Origin: VRUE01 sp963703235
GTDB lineage: Bacteria > Actinomycetota > Thermoleophilia > Solirubrobacterales > 70-9
NCBI GenBank assembly: GCA_963703235.1
Contig: OY969802.1
Location: 1,674,001-1,738,000, forward strand
Reading direction: 5' to 3'
DNA length: 64,000 nt
Part shown: positions 15,741-24,773 of the stretch, in pieces
Position numbering within the stretch: the first letter of the stretch is position 1
How the letters are laid out: each line of letters starts with the position of its first letter
Made by a program: the position numbers and the translations under genes
Notes under the pieces: generated by a model
Databases searched by the model: none
Seen by the model: the letters and a program-made list of their open reading frames with translations, nothing else
What the model was told of the DNA's origin: nothing

Positions 15741-15800
15741 GGAAGGGCGCCGGAGAACCGGCTGTGGCTCTGCGTACCCCCACCGGGACAGACGGTTACG

Positions 15801-15844
15801 CGCGGCTCGGATTTGCGTTGCGACGAGGCCGAATCGGAGCCGCG
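15801..15844 (-). terminator. hairpin after glpK
   Basis: CGCGGCTC-g-GATT pairs with AATC-g-GAGCCGCG (12 bp with one G/G mismatch) around a 17-nt loop. It begins 11 bp after the glpK stop on the minus strand, before the acyltransferase gene, so it is probably a terminator or processing hairpin. Confidence 0.5.
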
Positions 15845-15854
15845 ATGAGCGGAC

Positions 15855-17303
15855 TCATGCCACCCAGCCGCGCGAGCGCTCGACGGCGCGGCTCCACTCG
15901 GCGAGCAGGGACTCGCGCTCGTCCCCGCCCATCCGTGGCTCGTAGCGAGCCCCCTCGCGCCACATCTCGCGGACCTGCTCGGCGCTCCAGCGGCCGGTGG
16001 CGATACCGGCCAGGTAGGCGACGCCCAACGCAGTCGTCTCGGCGATCTCCGGCACGACCACCGGCGCCCCGAGGACGTCGGCCTGGAACTGCATCAGCCA
16101 GCGGTTGGAGACTGCGCCCCCGTCGGCCTTCAGCTCGACCAGGCGCTCACCGGACGCCGCCTCCTCGGCCCGCACCGCGTCGGCCGTCTGGTAGGCGATC
16201 GCCTCCAGCGCCGCCCGGGCGAGATGGGCTCGGCCGCTGCCACGGGTGAGGCCGACGATCGTCCCGCGGGCGTAGGGATCCCAGTGGGGCGAGCCGAGCC
16301 CGGTCAGGGCAGGGACGAAGTAGACGCCGTCGTTGCCGGTGAGCGAGGCGGCGAGCGTCTCGCTCTCGGCCGCCTCGTCGACGACTCCCAGGCCGTCGCG
16401 CAGCCACTGCACGGCGGCGCCGGTGACGAAGATCGAGGCCTCGAGCGCGTAGGCGGCCTCGTCACCGGGGGCACAGGCGACCGTGGTGAGCAGCCCCTCG
16501 GCCGGCGCCGGCGCCTCACTTCCCGCGTGGAGCAGGACGAAGCTGCCGGTCCCGTAGGTGTTCTTCGCCTCGCCCGGCCTGTGGCAGGCCTGGCCGAACA
16601 GGGCGGCCTGCTGGTCGCCGGCGATCCCGGCCACCGGCACCTCGCCGCCGAACTCGGAGGTAGTCCCGTAGAGGTGGGCCGATGGCAGCGGCTCGGGCAG
16701 CCGCGCAGGATCGACGCCTAGCAGCACGCACAGCTCCTGATCCCAGGCCAGCCGCCGGATGTCGAACAGCAGCGTGCGCGAGGCGTTGGTGTAGTCGGTC
16801 GCGTGGCGGCCGGTCAGCTTGAAGAGGAGCCAGGAGTCGATCGTGCCGAAGACCGCCCGCTCCGCCCCCTCGACGTTGCGCAGCAGCCACTCGACCTTGG
16901 TGCCGGAGAAGTAGGGGTCGAGGACGAGGCCGGTGCGCTCCCGCACCAGCGCCTCGTGCCCCGCCGCTCGCAGCTCGTCGCAGCGCTCCGCCGTGCGCCG
17001 GTCCTGCCAGACGAGCGCCCGGTGGACCGGCTCGCCGCTCGCGGGGTCCCAGGCGACCACCGTCTCTCGCTGGTTGGCGATCCCGATCGCCTCCAACTCG
17101 GCCCCGGCAATGCCGGCGTCGGCGATCGCCTCGGCCCCGACCCGCCGCGTCACCCGCCAGATCTCCTCCGCGTCGTGCTCGACCCAGCCCGGCCGCGGGA
17201 AGTGCTGCTCGAACTCCGAGTAGGCGCGCCCGGCCACGCGACCCCCCTCGTCGAAGACGAGACAGGTCGTCCCGGTCGTCCCCTGGTCGATGGCGAGGAT
17301 CAC
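15855..17303 (-). CDS. glpK: glycerol kinase
   Basis: 482 residues of the FGGY kinase family, phosphorylating glycerol with ATP. N-terminal ILAIDQGTTGTTCLVFD is the phosphate-1 motif. NQRETVVAWD and WQDRRTAERC carry glycerol-contact residues, GIAGDQQAALFGQ holds the catalytic Asp, and NTYGTGSFVLLH and LKADGGAVSNRWLMQFQADV complete the ATP site. It is slightly shorter than E. coli GlpK (about 500). It starts at ATG 17303, divergent from the cupin gene. Confidence 0.95.
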   Translation of the reverse strand: MILAIDQGTTGTTCLVFDEGGRVAGRAYSEFEQHFPRPGWVEHDAEEIWRVTRRVGAEAIADAGIAGAELEAIGIANQRETVVAWDPASGEPVHRALVWQDRRTAERCDELRAAGHEALVRERTGLVLDPYFSGTKVEWLLRNVEGAERAVFGTIDSWLLFKLTGRHATDYTNASRTLLFDIRRLAWDQELCVLLGVDPARLPEPLPSAHLYGTTSEFGGEVPVAGIAGDQQAALFGQACHRPGEAKNTYGTGSFVLLHAGSEAPAPAEGLLTTVACAPGDEAAYALEASIFVTGAAVQWLRDGLGVVDEAAESETLAASLTGNDGVYFVPALTGLGSPHWDPYARGTIVGLTRGSGRAHLARAALEAIAYQTADAVRAEEAASGERLVELKADGGAVSNRWLMQFQADVLGAPVVVPEIAETTALGVAYLAGIATGRWSAEQVREMWREGARYEPRMGGDERESLLAEWSRAVERSRGWVA

Positions 17304-17374
17304 GGTTGTCCCAGCACGGCAGCGGGTGTACGGTCGATGTCGGGCAGGGTCCAGACCCTATGGAAGGAGCCGTC

Positions 17375-17737
17375 ATGGCAGCAGCTGAGGTCAAGAACTT
17401 CGACTCCCCCGACGAGGTCCGTCAGTTCGAGGGGAAAGGCCGGGCAGAGGTGGTCGAGCTCGCCGGCCATCCGGTCGGAAAGGGAACGTTCGAGCCGGGC
17501 TGGAGGTGGTCGGAGAACGTAAAGCCGATCGCCGGCACCGACTCCTGCCAGGTCGCCCATTTCGCCTACGTGCTCTCCGGCAGCATGCGCGTCTACATGG
17601 ACGACGGCACGGAAGTCGAAGTCGGCGCTGGCGACGTGATGGCAATCCCGCCAGGTCACGATGCCGAGGTTCGCGGGCCCGAGCCCTGCGTGATGGTCGA
17701 CTTCGGAGAGATCGGCGACTACGCGAAGCGCGGTTGA
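17375..17737 (+). CDS. cupin-domain protein
   Basis: 120 residues from ATG 17375, preceded by ggaaggag with 5-6 bp spacing; an earlier in-frame ATG (17360) lies inside that ribosome site. A single beta-barrel cupin with GTFEPGWRWSENV (motif 1) and VEVGAGDVMAIPPGHDAEV (motif 2). The metal-binding His set is incomplete: only the GHD His is clear. Function unknown, possibly ligand sensing. Confidence 0.8.
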   Translation: MAAAEVKNFDSPDEVRQFEGKGRAEVVELAGHPVGKGTFEPGWRWSENVKPIAGTDSCQVAHFAYVLSGSMRVYMDDGTEVEVGAGDVMAIPPGHDAEVRGPEPCVMVDFGEIGDYAKRG

Positions 17738-17750
17738 CCTCTCAACCCCG

Positions 17751-18443
17751 CTACCGGCGAGACAGATAGACGCGGGTGAAGTCCAGCAGCTGGCGGGCGC
17801 GGTGGACGAAGCCAGCGAGGCTGCGACCGGTGGCGCGGTGGGAGAGGTCGAGCTCGTACTCGCACAGGCGGTAGCCGGCGCGGATGGCGTCGACCGTCAT
17901 CCCAACCTCCATCCCGTAGCCGTGGGCGAAGGGAAGCGTCGCCCGTAGGACCTCGACCCGCATCGCCCGCTGGCCGGAGATCGGCGCGGCGGTTTCGAGA
18001 CCGCACAGGCTGCGGATCGCCCGGCGGGCGACGCCGAGGGCGACGCCGAAGCCGCCGCCGACGCGGCGGCTGAAGGCGGCAACGGCGAGGTCGCACTCGC
18101 CGCGCTCGACCGCCTCGACCAGGGGCGCCAACCGCGCCGCGGAGTCGCCGAGGTCGCCGTCGCAGAGGAGGACGGTCCGCGGCGCCGGCTCGGCACTGAG
18201 CGCAGCTTCGGCGGCCGCGGTGACGTTGGCGCCCTTGCCGTGCGGGCGGCGCCGGCTGACGACCTGTGCTCCGGCGGCAAGCGCCGCCTCGGCGGTGCCG
18301 TCGGTCGAGGCGTCGTCGGCGACCCAGATCGCCGCCTCCGGCAGGACGCCGCGCAGCGCCGCGATCGTCACCGCGATCCGGTCCGCCTCGTTGCGCGCCG
18401 CGACGATCACGGCAACCGCTGCGCTCTGCCGACCCTTAGGCAC
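17751..18443 (-). CDS. family 2 glycosyltransferase
   Basis: 230 residues with a GT-A fold: AVAVIVAARNEADRIAVTIA is the opening strand, VADDASTDGTAEAA binds the nucleotide sugar, and VLLCDGDLGD replaces the usual DxD. APISGQRAMRVEVL and the final helix RARQLLDFTRVYLSRR follow. It resembles glucosyl-3-phosphoglycerate synthase or dolichol-type GTs, and the acceptor is unknown. It is divergent from the biotin-carrier gene across a perfect inverted repeat. Confidence 0.85.
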   Translation of the reverse strand: MPKGRQSAAVAVIVAARNEADRIAVTIAALRGVLPEAAIWVADDASTDGTAEAALAAGAQVVSRRRPHGKGANVTAAAEAALSAEPAPRTVLLCDGDLGDSAARLAPLVEAVERGECDLAVAAFSRRVGGGFGVALGVARRAIRSLCGLETAAPISGQRAMRVEVLRATLPFAHGYGMEVGMTVDAIRAGYRLCEYELDLSHRATGRSLAGFVHRARQLLDFTRVYLSRR

Positions 18444-18461
18444 GCCGCCATTCTCGCGCTA

Positions 18462-18510
18462 GACGAGCCGGGAGTTATGCACCCATTGGGTGTCTAACTC
18501 CCGGCTCGTC
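18462..18510. repeat. 49-bp nested inverted repeat in a divergent promoter gap
   Basis: GACGAGCCGGGAGTTA (18462-18477) pairs perfectly with TAACTCCCGGCTCGTC (18495-18510), 16 bp. The loop itself contains CACCC-att-GGGTG. It lies between the start of the GT2 gene (18443, minus) and the biotin-carrier start (18550, plus), so it cannot terminate either gene. An operator or cruciform is likelier. Confidence 0.6.
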
Positions 18511-18549
18511 CCCTAGGGCACCGACGCGGGGGATATTCTCCGCCGCCAG

Positions 18550-18762
18550 ATGGCGGACATCGAGGCTCACATCACCGGCAACGTCTGGAAAATCGAGGTC
18601 GCGGTCGGCGACCGGGTCGAGGACGGCGACACCGTCGTCATCCTCGAGTCGATGAAGATGGAGATCCCGGTCGAGGCCGAGGACGACGGGACCGTGAAGG
18701 AGATCCGCTGCGAGGAGGGCCAGTCGGTCAGCGAAGGCGACGTCCTCGTAGTGCTGGAGTGA
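18550..18762 (+). CDS. biotin/lipoyl attachment-domain carrier protein
   Basis: 70 residues, only a biotinyl domain. The ESMKMEIPV motif places the modified Lys at residue 36, flanked by the hinge glycines of VAVGDRVEDGD and EGQSVSEGDVLVVLE. It carries biotin for an acyl-CoA carboxylase or similar enzyme whose other subunits are not in the window. A GATATTCT -10-like box lies just upstream with almost no leader. Its stop overlaps the enoyl-CoA hydratase GTG (GTGA), so the two are co-translated. Confidence 0.92.
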   Translation: MADIEAHITGNVWKIEVAVGDRVEDGDTVVILESMKMEIPVEAEDDGTVKEIRCEEGQSVSEGDVLVVLE

Positions 18763-19565
18763 ACGAGCAGCTCGCCGGCGGCAAGCTCCTCCTCGACTCA
18801 CCCGCCGAGGCGGTCGTCCGAATTCGGATCTCCAACCCCGAGCGTCGCAACGCGCTCGACCATGAGATCCTCGACGCGCTGGCCGAGGTGCTGCCGCGGC
18901 TCGACAGCGGCATCGAGACCCGCTGCGTCGTGATCACCGGAGCGCCGCCGGTCTTCTCCGCCGGCTACGACATCGCCTCGATCCCCTCCGACAGCTTCGA
19001 ACGCGACGCCGAGGCCCTGGTCGCCCATCCCTTCCACGCGGCGATGGAGGCGCTGGCCAAGCATCCGTGGCCGACGCTCGCCGCAATCAACGGCCACTGC
19101 CTCGGCGGCGCTCTCGAGCTGGCCGTCACCTGCGACCTGCGGCTCTGCGCGGCGGGCGCGAAGCTGGGGATGCCGCCGGCCAAGCTCGGCCTCGTCTACG
19201 GCCACACTGGCCTGCGCAAGTTCCTCGACACCGTTGGCCTAGCGCGGACCAAGGAGCTGTTCCTGACCGGCCGCAACTTCACGGCCGAGCGGGCGGAGCA
19301 GATCGGCCTGGTTCACGAGGTCGTCGACGACGGAGCCTTCGAGCAGGCCGCGGTCGAGCTGGCGGCATCGACCGCCGCCAACGCGCCGCTCTCGATGCGC
19401 GGCAACAAGCGCGCGATCGAGGTCCTCAACCGCAACCCGGTCCTGAGCGAGCAGCAGGAGGCCGGCCTGATCGCCCTGCGCGAGTCCTGCTTCTCATCGG
19501 AGGACCTGCGCGAGGGGATCGGCGCCTTCGCCGAGAAGCGCAAGCCCCGCTGGAAGGGACGCTGA
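18759..19565 (+). CDS. enoyl-CoA hydratase/isomerase family protein
   Basis: 268 residues of the crotonase fold. Oxyanion-hole segments are PVFSAGYDIASIP and INGHCLGGALELAVTCDLRLCA. The first catalytic Glu position is in GGALELA, and the second reads GLVYGHTGL (no Glu, as in several non-hydratase members). NPERRNALDHEIL opens the fold. It hydrates, isomerises or decarboxylates an acyl-CoA, and the exact reaction is open. It is coupled to the biotin carrier. Confidence 0.87.
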   Translation: MNEQLAGGKLLLDSPAEAVVRIRISNPERRNALDHEILDALAEVLPRLDSGIETRCVVITGAPPVFSAGYDIASIPSDSFERDAEALVAHPFHAAMEALAKHPWPTLAAINGHCLGGALELAVTCDLRLCAAGAKLGMPPAKLGLVYGHTGLRKFLDTVGLARTKELFLTGRNFTAERAEQIGLVHEVVDDGAFEQAAVELAASTAANAPLSMRGNKRAIEVLNRNPVLSEQQEAGLIALRESCFSSEDLREGIGAFAEKRKPRWKGR

Positions 19566-19599
19566 GTCGAGTGGCCTCACCGAGACGAGCGGCCCCAGC

Positions 19600-20235
19600 G
19601 TGAGCGCCGCCGCCCGCAAGCAGCTGGCCGCCACGGATCCGACGATGGCGGCGCTGATCGAGCGGATCGGCAAGATCGACCTGGAGACGCGGCTGCGGCG
19701 GCGCAGCGAGGAGCGTCCCGCCGACGCCTACGGGGCGCTGCTGCGGGCGATCGTCGGCCAGCAGCTTTCGACCAAAGCGGCGCGGACGATCTACGGCCGC
19801 GTCTGCGAGCTGTTCGGAGGCACCACTCCCTCGCCCGAGCAGTTGCTCGAAGCGAGCGAGGAGGACCTGCGCGCCTGCGGGCTCTCCGGCCGCAAGGTCG
19901 AGTACGTCCGCGACCTCGCCTCGCACGTGCTGAGCGGCGAGCTGGAGCTGGACCGCCTCGAGGAGCTCTCCGACGAGGAGGCGACCGCGGAGATCGTCGC
20001 CGTGCGCGGCCTCGGCCAGTGGACGGCGGAGATGTTCCTGCTCTTCCACCTCGAGCGGCCCGACGTCCTCTCCGGCGGCGACCTCGGGATCCGCAAGGCG
20101 ATCCAGGTCGAGTACGGGCTGAAGGAGATGCCGGCGCCGCAGCGGGTGCTGGAGATCGGCGAGCCCTGGCGGCCGCACCGCAGCCTCGCCTCGCTCTACC
20201 TCTGGGAGTCGCTGGCCGCGGTGCCGGTCGAGTGA
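19600..20235 (+). CDS. DNA-3-methyladenine glycosylase II-like (HhH-GPD)
   Basis: 211 residues of the HhH-GPD superfamily. The helix-hairpin-helix is in VAVRGLGQWTAEMFLLF, and the catalytic Asp follows in GGDLGIRKAI. LRAIVGQQLSTKAARTIY is the conserved helix before it. It removes alkylated purines from DNA in base-excision repair. It lacks the AlkA N-terminal domain, a normal short form. GTG start 19600, 34 bp after the hydratase. Confidence 0.88.
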   Translation: MSAAARKQLAATDPTMAALIERIGKIDLETRLRRRSEERPADAYGALLRAIVGQQLSTKAARTIYGRVCELFGGTTPSPEQLLEASEEDLRACGLSGRKVEYVRDLASHVLSGELELDRLEELSDEEATAEIVAVRGLGQWTAEMFLLFHLERPDVLSGGDLGIRKAIQVEYGLKEMPAPQRVLEIGEPWRPHRSLASLYLWESLAAVPVE

Positions 20236-20267
20236 GGAACGGGCCCGCCGCGGTCGAAAGGAGACAG

Positions 20268-21725
20268 ATGCGGTTCCGCTTTTGGCTCGGCTATCTGGTG
20301 GTCGCCGCGATCGCCGTCGGCTCGCTGGCGATGGCGCTGGTCGTGCGCGACCGCGAAAGCGACAACTTCGAGCGGGCGCAGAAGTCCGAGGCGGTGCGAG
20401 CGGCTCATCAGGCCGAAGCGCTGGCGGCGCTCTCGGTCGGCCAGTTGGCGAGCGCCGCCGCCTTCTACCAGGCGGTCGAGCGGCTGACGCCACACAAGGC
20501 CGAGGTGATGGCGGACTCCCTGCTCCACGCCGGCGCCCTCTCGGGGACCGCCCTGCTGCTGGCGGTGCCGGACGAGCGGCGGGCACGGTTCGAGCGCACC
20601 CGCGGCTACCCGATCGTCGAACGGGCCGGAATCGGCTTCCGCTCCGCCCGACCGCGAGACGTCCACTTTCCGATCGCCTTCGCCTCCTCCAACAGCGGGC
20701 TCGAACCGCCGCTCGGCTACGACGTCGGCGCCGACCTCAACCGCAGCGAGTCCCTGCTGCGCGCGCGCGACCGCGGCGCGCCGGTCGCCACTCCCGCCAT
20801 GCACCTGCCGATCGGCGGCACCGGGATCAACGTCTTCCATCCCGTCTACCGGGACGGCGCCCCGACGGCCAGCCTGGCGCAACGCCGCGCAGCGCTTTTC
20901 GGCTTCGCCGTCGGCGCCTTCCAAGTTCCCCAGCTCGCCGCCGCGGCGACCGCGTCGCTCGACGAGGAGGTCGAGGCCCAGCTGGTCGAAGGCGGTCGCA
21001 CCGTGCTCGGCCCACAGCTGCCGCGTGAGGAGGCCGCGGCGGCGGCGCTGCGGATCGCCGACCGCACCTGGCTCCTGGTCGTGCGCGATCCCGACCGCCC
21101 AGGGGTCGGGCTGCCGCTCCTGATCGCGGTGGTCGGCATCTCGCTGGCCGCCATCCTCGGGGTGCTGGTCCTCGTCTGGAGCCGCAAAGAGCAGATGCAG
21201 GAGCTGGCCCTGCAGGCCAGCCACGACCCTCTGACCGGCCTGAAGAACCGGCGCCGCTTCGACGAAGACCTGCGCACCGAGCTCGCCCGCAGCCGCCGCG
21301 ACGGGACAGCCGGCGCGGTGCTGATGCTCGACCTCGACAACTTCAAGCGGGTCAACGACACGCTCGGGCATCCGGTCGGCGACCGCGCGATCGCCGAGAT
21401 CGCCGCGGTGCTGACGGGGAGGATGCGGGCCACCGACGTCGTCGCCAGGTTCGGCGGCGACGAGTTCGCCATCGTCCTGCCGCGCTGCGAGCTCGACGAG
21501 GCCGAGGAGATCGCCGAGGCGATCGTGCGGGCGGTTCGCCGGCGCGCCTCGGCGGACGGGCCGGGCGCCTCGATCACCGCCAGCGTCGGCATCGCCACCT
21601 TCGGCCCGGACTCGGGCGGGCCCGACCCGGTTTTGACCGCCGCCGACCAGGCCCTGTACGAGTCGAAGGACGCGGGAGGCGACACGGTGCGCACAGCGAT
21701 CGGCACCGTCCGGCCTGCTTCCTAG
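20268..21725 (+). CDS. diguanylate cyclase with CHASE-type sensor
   Basis: 485 residues from ATG 20268 (aaggag 5 bp upstream). A TM helix (FWLGYLVVAAIAVGSLAMAL) comes first. An extracellular CHASE-like domain follows, with PLGYDVGADLNRSESLLRAR and GAPVATPAMHL. A second TM (LLIAVVGISLAAILGVLVLVW) precedes a GGDEF domain with DPLTGLKNRRRFDEDL and the intact ARFGGDEFAIVLPR active site. RATD five residues before GGDEF is an inhibitory I-site. It makes c-di-GMP in response to an external ligand. It lies 14 bp before bioB, though no functional link is evident. Confidence 0.9.
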   Translation: MRFRFWLGYLVVAAIAVGSLAMALVVRDRESDNFERAQKSEAVRAAHQAEALAALSVGQLASAAAFYQAVERLTPHKAEVMADSLLHAGALSGTALLLAVPDERRARFERTRGYPIVERAGIGFRSARPRDVHFPIAFASSNSGLEPPLGYDVGADLNRSESLLRARDRGAPVATPAMHLPIGGTGINVFHPVYRDGAPTASLAQRRAALFGFAVGAFQVPQLAAAATASLDEEVEAQLVEGGRTVLGPQLPREEAAAAALRIADRTWLLVVRDPDRPGVGLPLLIAVVGISLAAILGVLVLVWSRKEQMQELALQASHDPLTGLKNRRRFDEDLRTELARSRRDGTAGAVLMLDLDNFKRVNDTLGHPVGDRAIAEIAAVLTGRMRATDVVARFGGDEFAIVLPRCELDEAEEIAEAIVRAVRRRASADGPGASITASVGIATFGPDSGGPDPVLTAADQALYESKDAGGDTVRTAIGTVRPAS

Positions 21726-21739
21726 CCTTTGCGGCCCGG

Positions 21740-22888
21740 ATGCTCCCCCTGATCGACTTCGAGGAAGCGCTGGCGCTGGGCGAGCTGAGCGACCGGCAGG
21801 AGATCGGCGATCTGGTCGAGCGCGCCTGGCAGGTGCGCCGGGAGAACTTCGGCGAGTCGACCGACATGTGCTCGCTGGTCAACGCCAAGTCCGGCGGCTG
21901 CGCCGAGGACTGCGGCTTCTGCGCCCAGTCCCGCTATGCCGAGGCGGACACGCCGATGCACGCGATGATGGAGCCCGAGCAGATCCTCGAACACGCCAGG
22001 GCGGCCGAGGCGGCGGGCGCCCACCGCTTCTGCATGGTCACCCAGGGACAGGGGCTCTCGAAACGGGACTTCGCGAAGATCCTCGAGGGCGCCAAGCTGG
22101 TCGCCGAGCAGACCAACCTCAAGCGCTGCGCCTCGATCGGCCACATGTCGGCCGAGCGGGCCAAGCAGCTGCGCGAGGCGGGGATCCAGCGCGTCCACCA
22201 CAACGTCGAGTCGGCCCGCTCCTACTACCCCGAGGTCTCGAGCACGGTCCGCTACGAGGGCCGGCTGCGGACGATCGACGCGGTCAAGGAGGCCGGTCTG
22301 GAGACCTGCGTCGGCGGCATCCTCAACCTCGGCGAGTCGCCCCGGCAACGGGTCGAGATGGCCTTCGAGCTGTCGGAGCTGAACCCGACCTCGGTCCCGA
22401 TCAACCTGCTCAACCCGCGTGAGGGGACGAAGTTCGGCGAGCGCCCGCTGATGGACGCCTGGGAGGTCGTCAAGTGGGTGGCGATCTTCCGCCTGATCAT
22501 CCCCGGCGCCCTCTTCCGCCTCTGCGGCGGCCGCGTCGAGAACCTCGGCGACCTGCAGCCGCTGGCGGTCAAGGCGGGCCTCAACGGGGTGATGATGGGC
22601 AACTTCCTGACCACCCTGGGGGCCGAGCCCGAGGACGACCGGGCGATGTTCGAGGAGCTGGGGCTGAACGTGGCGCGGCAGCCCGACAACGGCGCCAACC
22701 CGCGGCCCGACAACCGCTCCGGCTGGCTCGACGGGGAGGTCCCGGCGACGCCGATCGACGAGCTGATCGACCGTCAGGAAGAGGCCAACTTCTGGGACCC
22801 CTCGACGCAGCTGCGGGTGATCAAGAAGACGAAGAAGCCGCCGCCCTACCCGGGCCGCGCCGGCGACGGCGACCGCGCCGCGGCATGA
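21740..22888 (+). CDS. bioB: biotin synthase
   Basis: 382 residues of a radical-SAM enzyme that inserts sulfur into dethiobiotin. CAEDCGFCAQS supplies the 4Fe-4S ligands Cys54, Cys58 and Cys61. HHNVESARSYYPEV and the Arg in the second cluster region (LFRLCGGR) are typical. The C terminus is extended and basic (IKKTKKPPPYPGRAG), longer than E. coli BioB. The start ATG 21740 has no clear Shine-Dalgarno. ATGA overlap with bioF shows a bioB-bioF-bioD operon. Confidence 0.95.
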   Translation: MLPLIDFEEALALGELSDRQEIGDLVERAWQVRRENFGESTDMCSLVNAKSGGCAEDCGFCAQSRYAEADTPMHAMMEPEQILEHARAAEAAGAHRFCMVTQGQGLSKRDFAKILEGAKLVAEQTNLKRCASIGHMSAERAKQLREAGIQRVHHNVESARSYYPEVSSTVRYEGRLRTIDAVKEAGLETCVGGILNLGESPRQRVEMAFELSELNPTSVPINLLNPREGTKFGERPLMDAWEVVKWVAIFRLIIPGALFRLCGGRVENLGDLQPLAVKAGLNGVMMGNFLTTLGAEPEDDRAMFEELGLNVARQPDNGANPRPDNRSGWLDGEVPATPIDELIDRQEEANFWDPSTQLRVIKKTKKPPPYPGRAGDGDRAAA

Positions 22889-24081
22889 CCGACGTCGCAG
22901 AGCGGCTGGAGGAGCTCCGCGATCGCGGGCTTCGCCGCCGCCTGCGCTTGGTCGAAGGCGCGCAAGGGCCTTGTGTGCTGCTTGGCGGCCGACCGGTGCT
23001 GCTGCTTTGCTCGAACAACTACCTGGGACTCGCCGGTCACCCGCTGGTACGCGAGGCGGCAGCCGAGGCGGCGTTGCTCTTGGGGGTCGGGGCGGGGGGC
23101 TCACGCTTGATCTCCGGCAACATGGAGCCGCACCGCTTGCTGGAGGAGCGGCTTGCCAGCTTCAAGGGCTACGAGGCGGCGCTGCTGTTCGGCTCCGGTT
23201 ACCTCGCTAACACCGGCGCGATCGCGGCGCTCGCCGGCCGCGGCGAGGTCGTCTTCTCCGACGAGCTGAATCACGCCAGCATCGTCGACGGCTGCCGCCT
23301 CTCGCGTGCGGAGACCTTCGTCTACCGCCACGCCGACGTCGAGCACCTCGCCTGGGGGCTGCGGCAAGCCGGCGAGCGCGCCGCGCTGATCGTCAGCGAC
23401 GGCGTCTTCTCGATGGACGGCGACGTGGCGCCGCTTGCCGAGCTGGCGCCGTTGGCCCAGCGCCACGGCTGCCGCCTGATGGTCGACGAGGCGCACGCTA
23501 CCGGCGCTCTTGGCCCCGGCGGGCGAGGCACGGTCGCCGCCGCCGGGCTGAGCGGTGAGGTCGACCTGGTCGTCGGCACCCTGGGCAAGGCACTCGGCTC
23601 CTACGGCGCCTACGTCTGCGCCAGCGCCGAGCTATGCGACTACCTGCTCAACACGGCCCGTCCCTTCATCTTCTCGACCGCGCCGCCGCCACCGGCGCTC
23701 GCCGCAGCGCTGGCCGCGCTGGAGCTGCTCGAGGCCGACCCAAAGCAGGTCGAGCGCCTGGGTGACAACGCGGTCGCCTTTCGCCGCGCGCTGGCGGCGG
23801 AAGGCCTCGCGGCAGGTGGCCAGGGGACCCAGATCGTGCCGCTCGGGGTGGGCGACGCCGACACGACGATGGCGCTCTGCGAGCGACTGCTGGAGGGCGG
23901 CGTCTTCGCCCAGGGCATCCGCCCGCCAACGGTGCCAGAGGGGTCCTGCCGGCTGCGCTTCACGGTGATGGCGACCCATGAGGCCACCGAGCTACAGCGT
24001 GCCGCCGAGCTGACCGGCGCCGCGGCTCGCGAGCTGGGAATCGCGCCGGCCCGAGCGAACGGCGTCGCCCTCGCCGCGTAG
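22885..24081 (+). CDS. bioF: 8-amino-7-oxononanoate synthase
   Basis: 398 residues of the alpha-oxoamine synthase family, PLP-dependent, condensing pimeloyl thioester with L-alanine. The PLP lysine is Lys235 in GTLGKALGSYGAY, and DEAHATGALG (201-210) holds the PLP-pyridine Asp and stacking residues. NNYLGLAGHP opens the catalytic domain. ATGA overlap with bioB. BioD follows after 6 bp. Confidence 0.95.
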   Translation: MTDVAERLEELRDRGLRRRLRLVEGAQGPCVLLGGRPVLLLCSNNYLGLAGHPLVREAAAEAALLLGVGAGGSRLISGNMEPHRLLEERLASFKGYEAALLFGSGYLANTGAIAALAGRGEVVFSDELNHASIVDGCRLSRAETFVYRHADVEHLAWGLRQAGERAALIVSDGVFSMDGDVAPLAELAPLAQRHGCRLMVDEAHATGALGPGGRGTVAAAGLSGEVDLVVGTLGKALGSYGAYVCASAELCDYLLNTARPFIFSTAPPPPALAAALAALELLEADPKQVERLGDNAVAFRRALAAEGLAAGGQGTQIVPLGVGDADTTMALCERLLEGGVFAQGIRPPTVPEGSCRLRFTVMATHEATELQRAAELTGAAARELGIAPARANGVALAA

Positions 24082-24087
24082 CCCGCA

Positions 24088-24759
24088 GTGGACGGCTACT
24101 TCGTCACCGGCACCGGCACCGAGGTCGGCAAGACGGTCGTGGCAGCGGCCATCGCGCGCTCACGCGCGGTCGAAGGCCAGCGCGTGGCGGTCTTCAAGCC
24201 CGCCGTCACCGGCCTCGACGAGCCCGGCGAGCCGGATCACGCGCTGCTGCGGCGGGCGGCCGGATCGCAACAGAGCGACGATGAGATCGCGCCCTATCGC
24301 TACGGGCCGCCGATGTCGCCGCACCTCGCCGCCGAGCTGGCGGGGGAGACGATCGAACGGCAGCGGCTGCTCGACGCGGCGCGGACGGCCGCGGCGGAAG
24401 CCGACGCTCTCGTCTGCGAGGGAGTCGGTGGACTGCTCGTTCCACTCTGCCTCGATCCGCGCTACCTAGTACGCGACTTCGCCGCCGACCTCGGACTGCC
24501 CCTGATCGTCGCCGCCTCCCCCGGTCTCGGCACGATCAACCACACGCTGTTAATCCTGGAGGCGGCCCGCGCAGTCGGCCTCGAGGTCGCCGCGGTCGTC
24601 CTCACTCCCTGGCCCGATCTCCCGACTTCAATCGAACAGTCCAACCGCGAGACGATCGCCACGCTCGGTGAGGTTCCGGTCGAGATCCTCCCCCCGCTCG
24701 ACCTCTCCTCCCCCGACGCTTGGCCGGTGTGGCGGCTTTCCCGTCATATACACGGATAA
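24088..24759 (+). CDS. bioD: dethiobiotin synthetase
   Basis: 223 residues of the SIMIBI P-loop family. TGTGTEVGKT (7-16) is the phosphate loop, VFKPAVTG holds the substrate Lys, and CEGVGGLLVPL is the Walker-B region (Glu in place of the common Glu-Gly-Ala-Gly-Gly). It forms the ureido ring of dethiobiotin from DAPA, CO2 and ATP. GTG start. Last gene of the bio operon, convergent with the MFS gene. Confidence 0.93.
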   Translation: MDGYFVTGTGTEVGKTVVAAAIARSRAVEGQRVAVFKPAVTGLDEPGEPDHALLRRAAGSQQSDDEIAPYRYGPPMSPHLAAELAGETIERQRLLDAARTAAAEADALVCEGVGGLLVPLCLDPRYLVRDFAADLGLPLIVAASPGLGTINHTLLILEAARAVGLEVAAVVLTPWPDLPTSIEQSNRETIATLGEVPVEILPPLDLSSPDAWPVWRLSRHIHG

Positions 24760-24773
24760 CTCGCCACACCCGG

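Noticed and set aside
18475..18801. Minus-strand frame covering the inverted repeat and biotin carrier
   Set aside because: It is the antisense of the biotinyl domain, with no family signature, so it does not turn the 18462 hairpin into a gene terminator.
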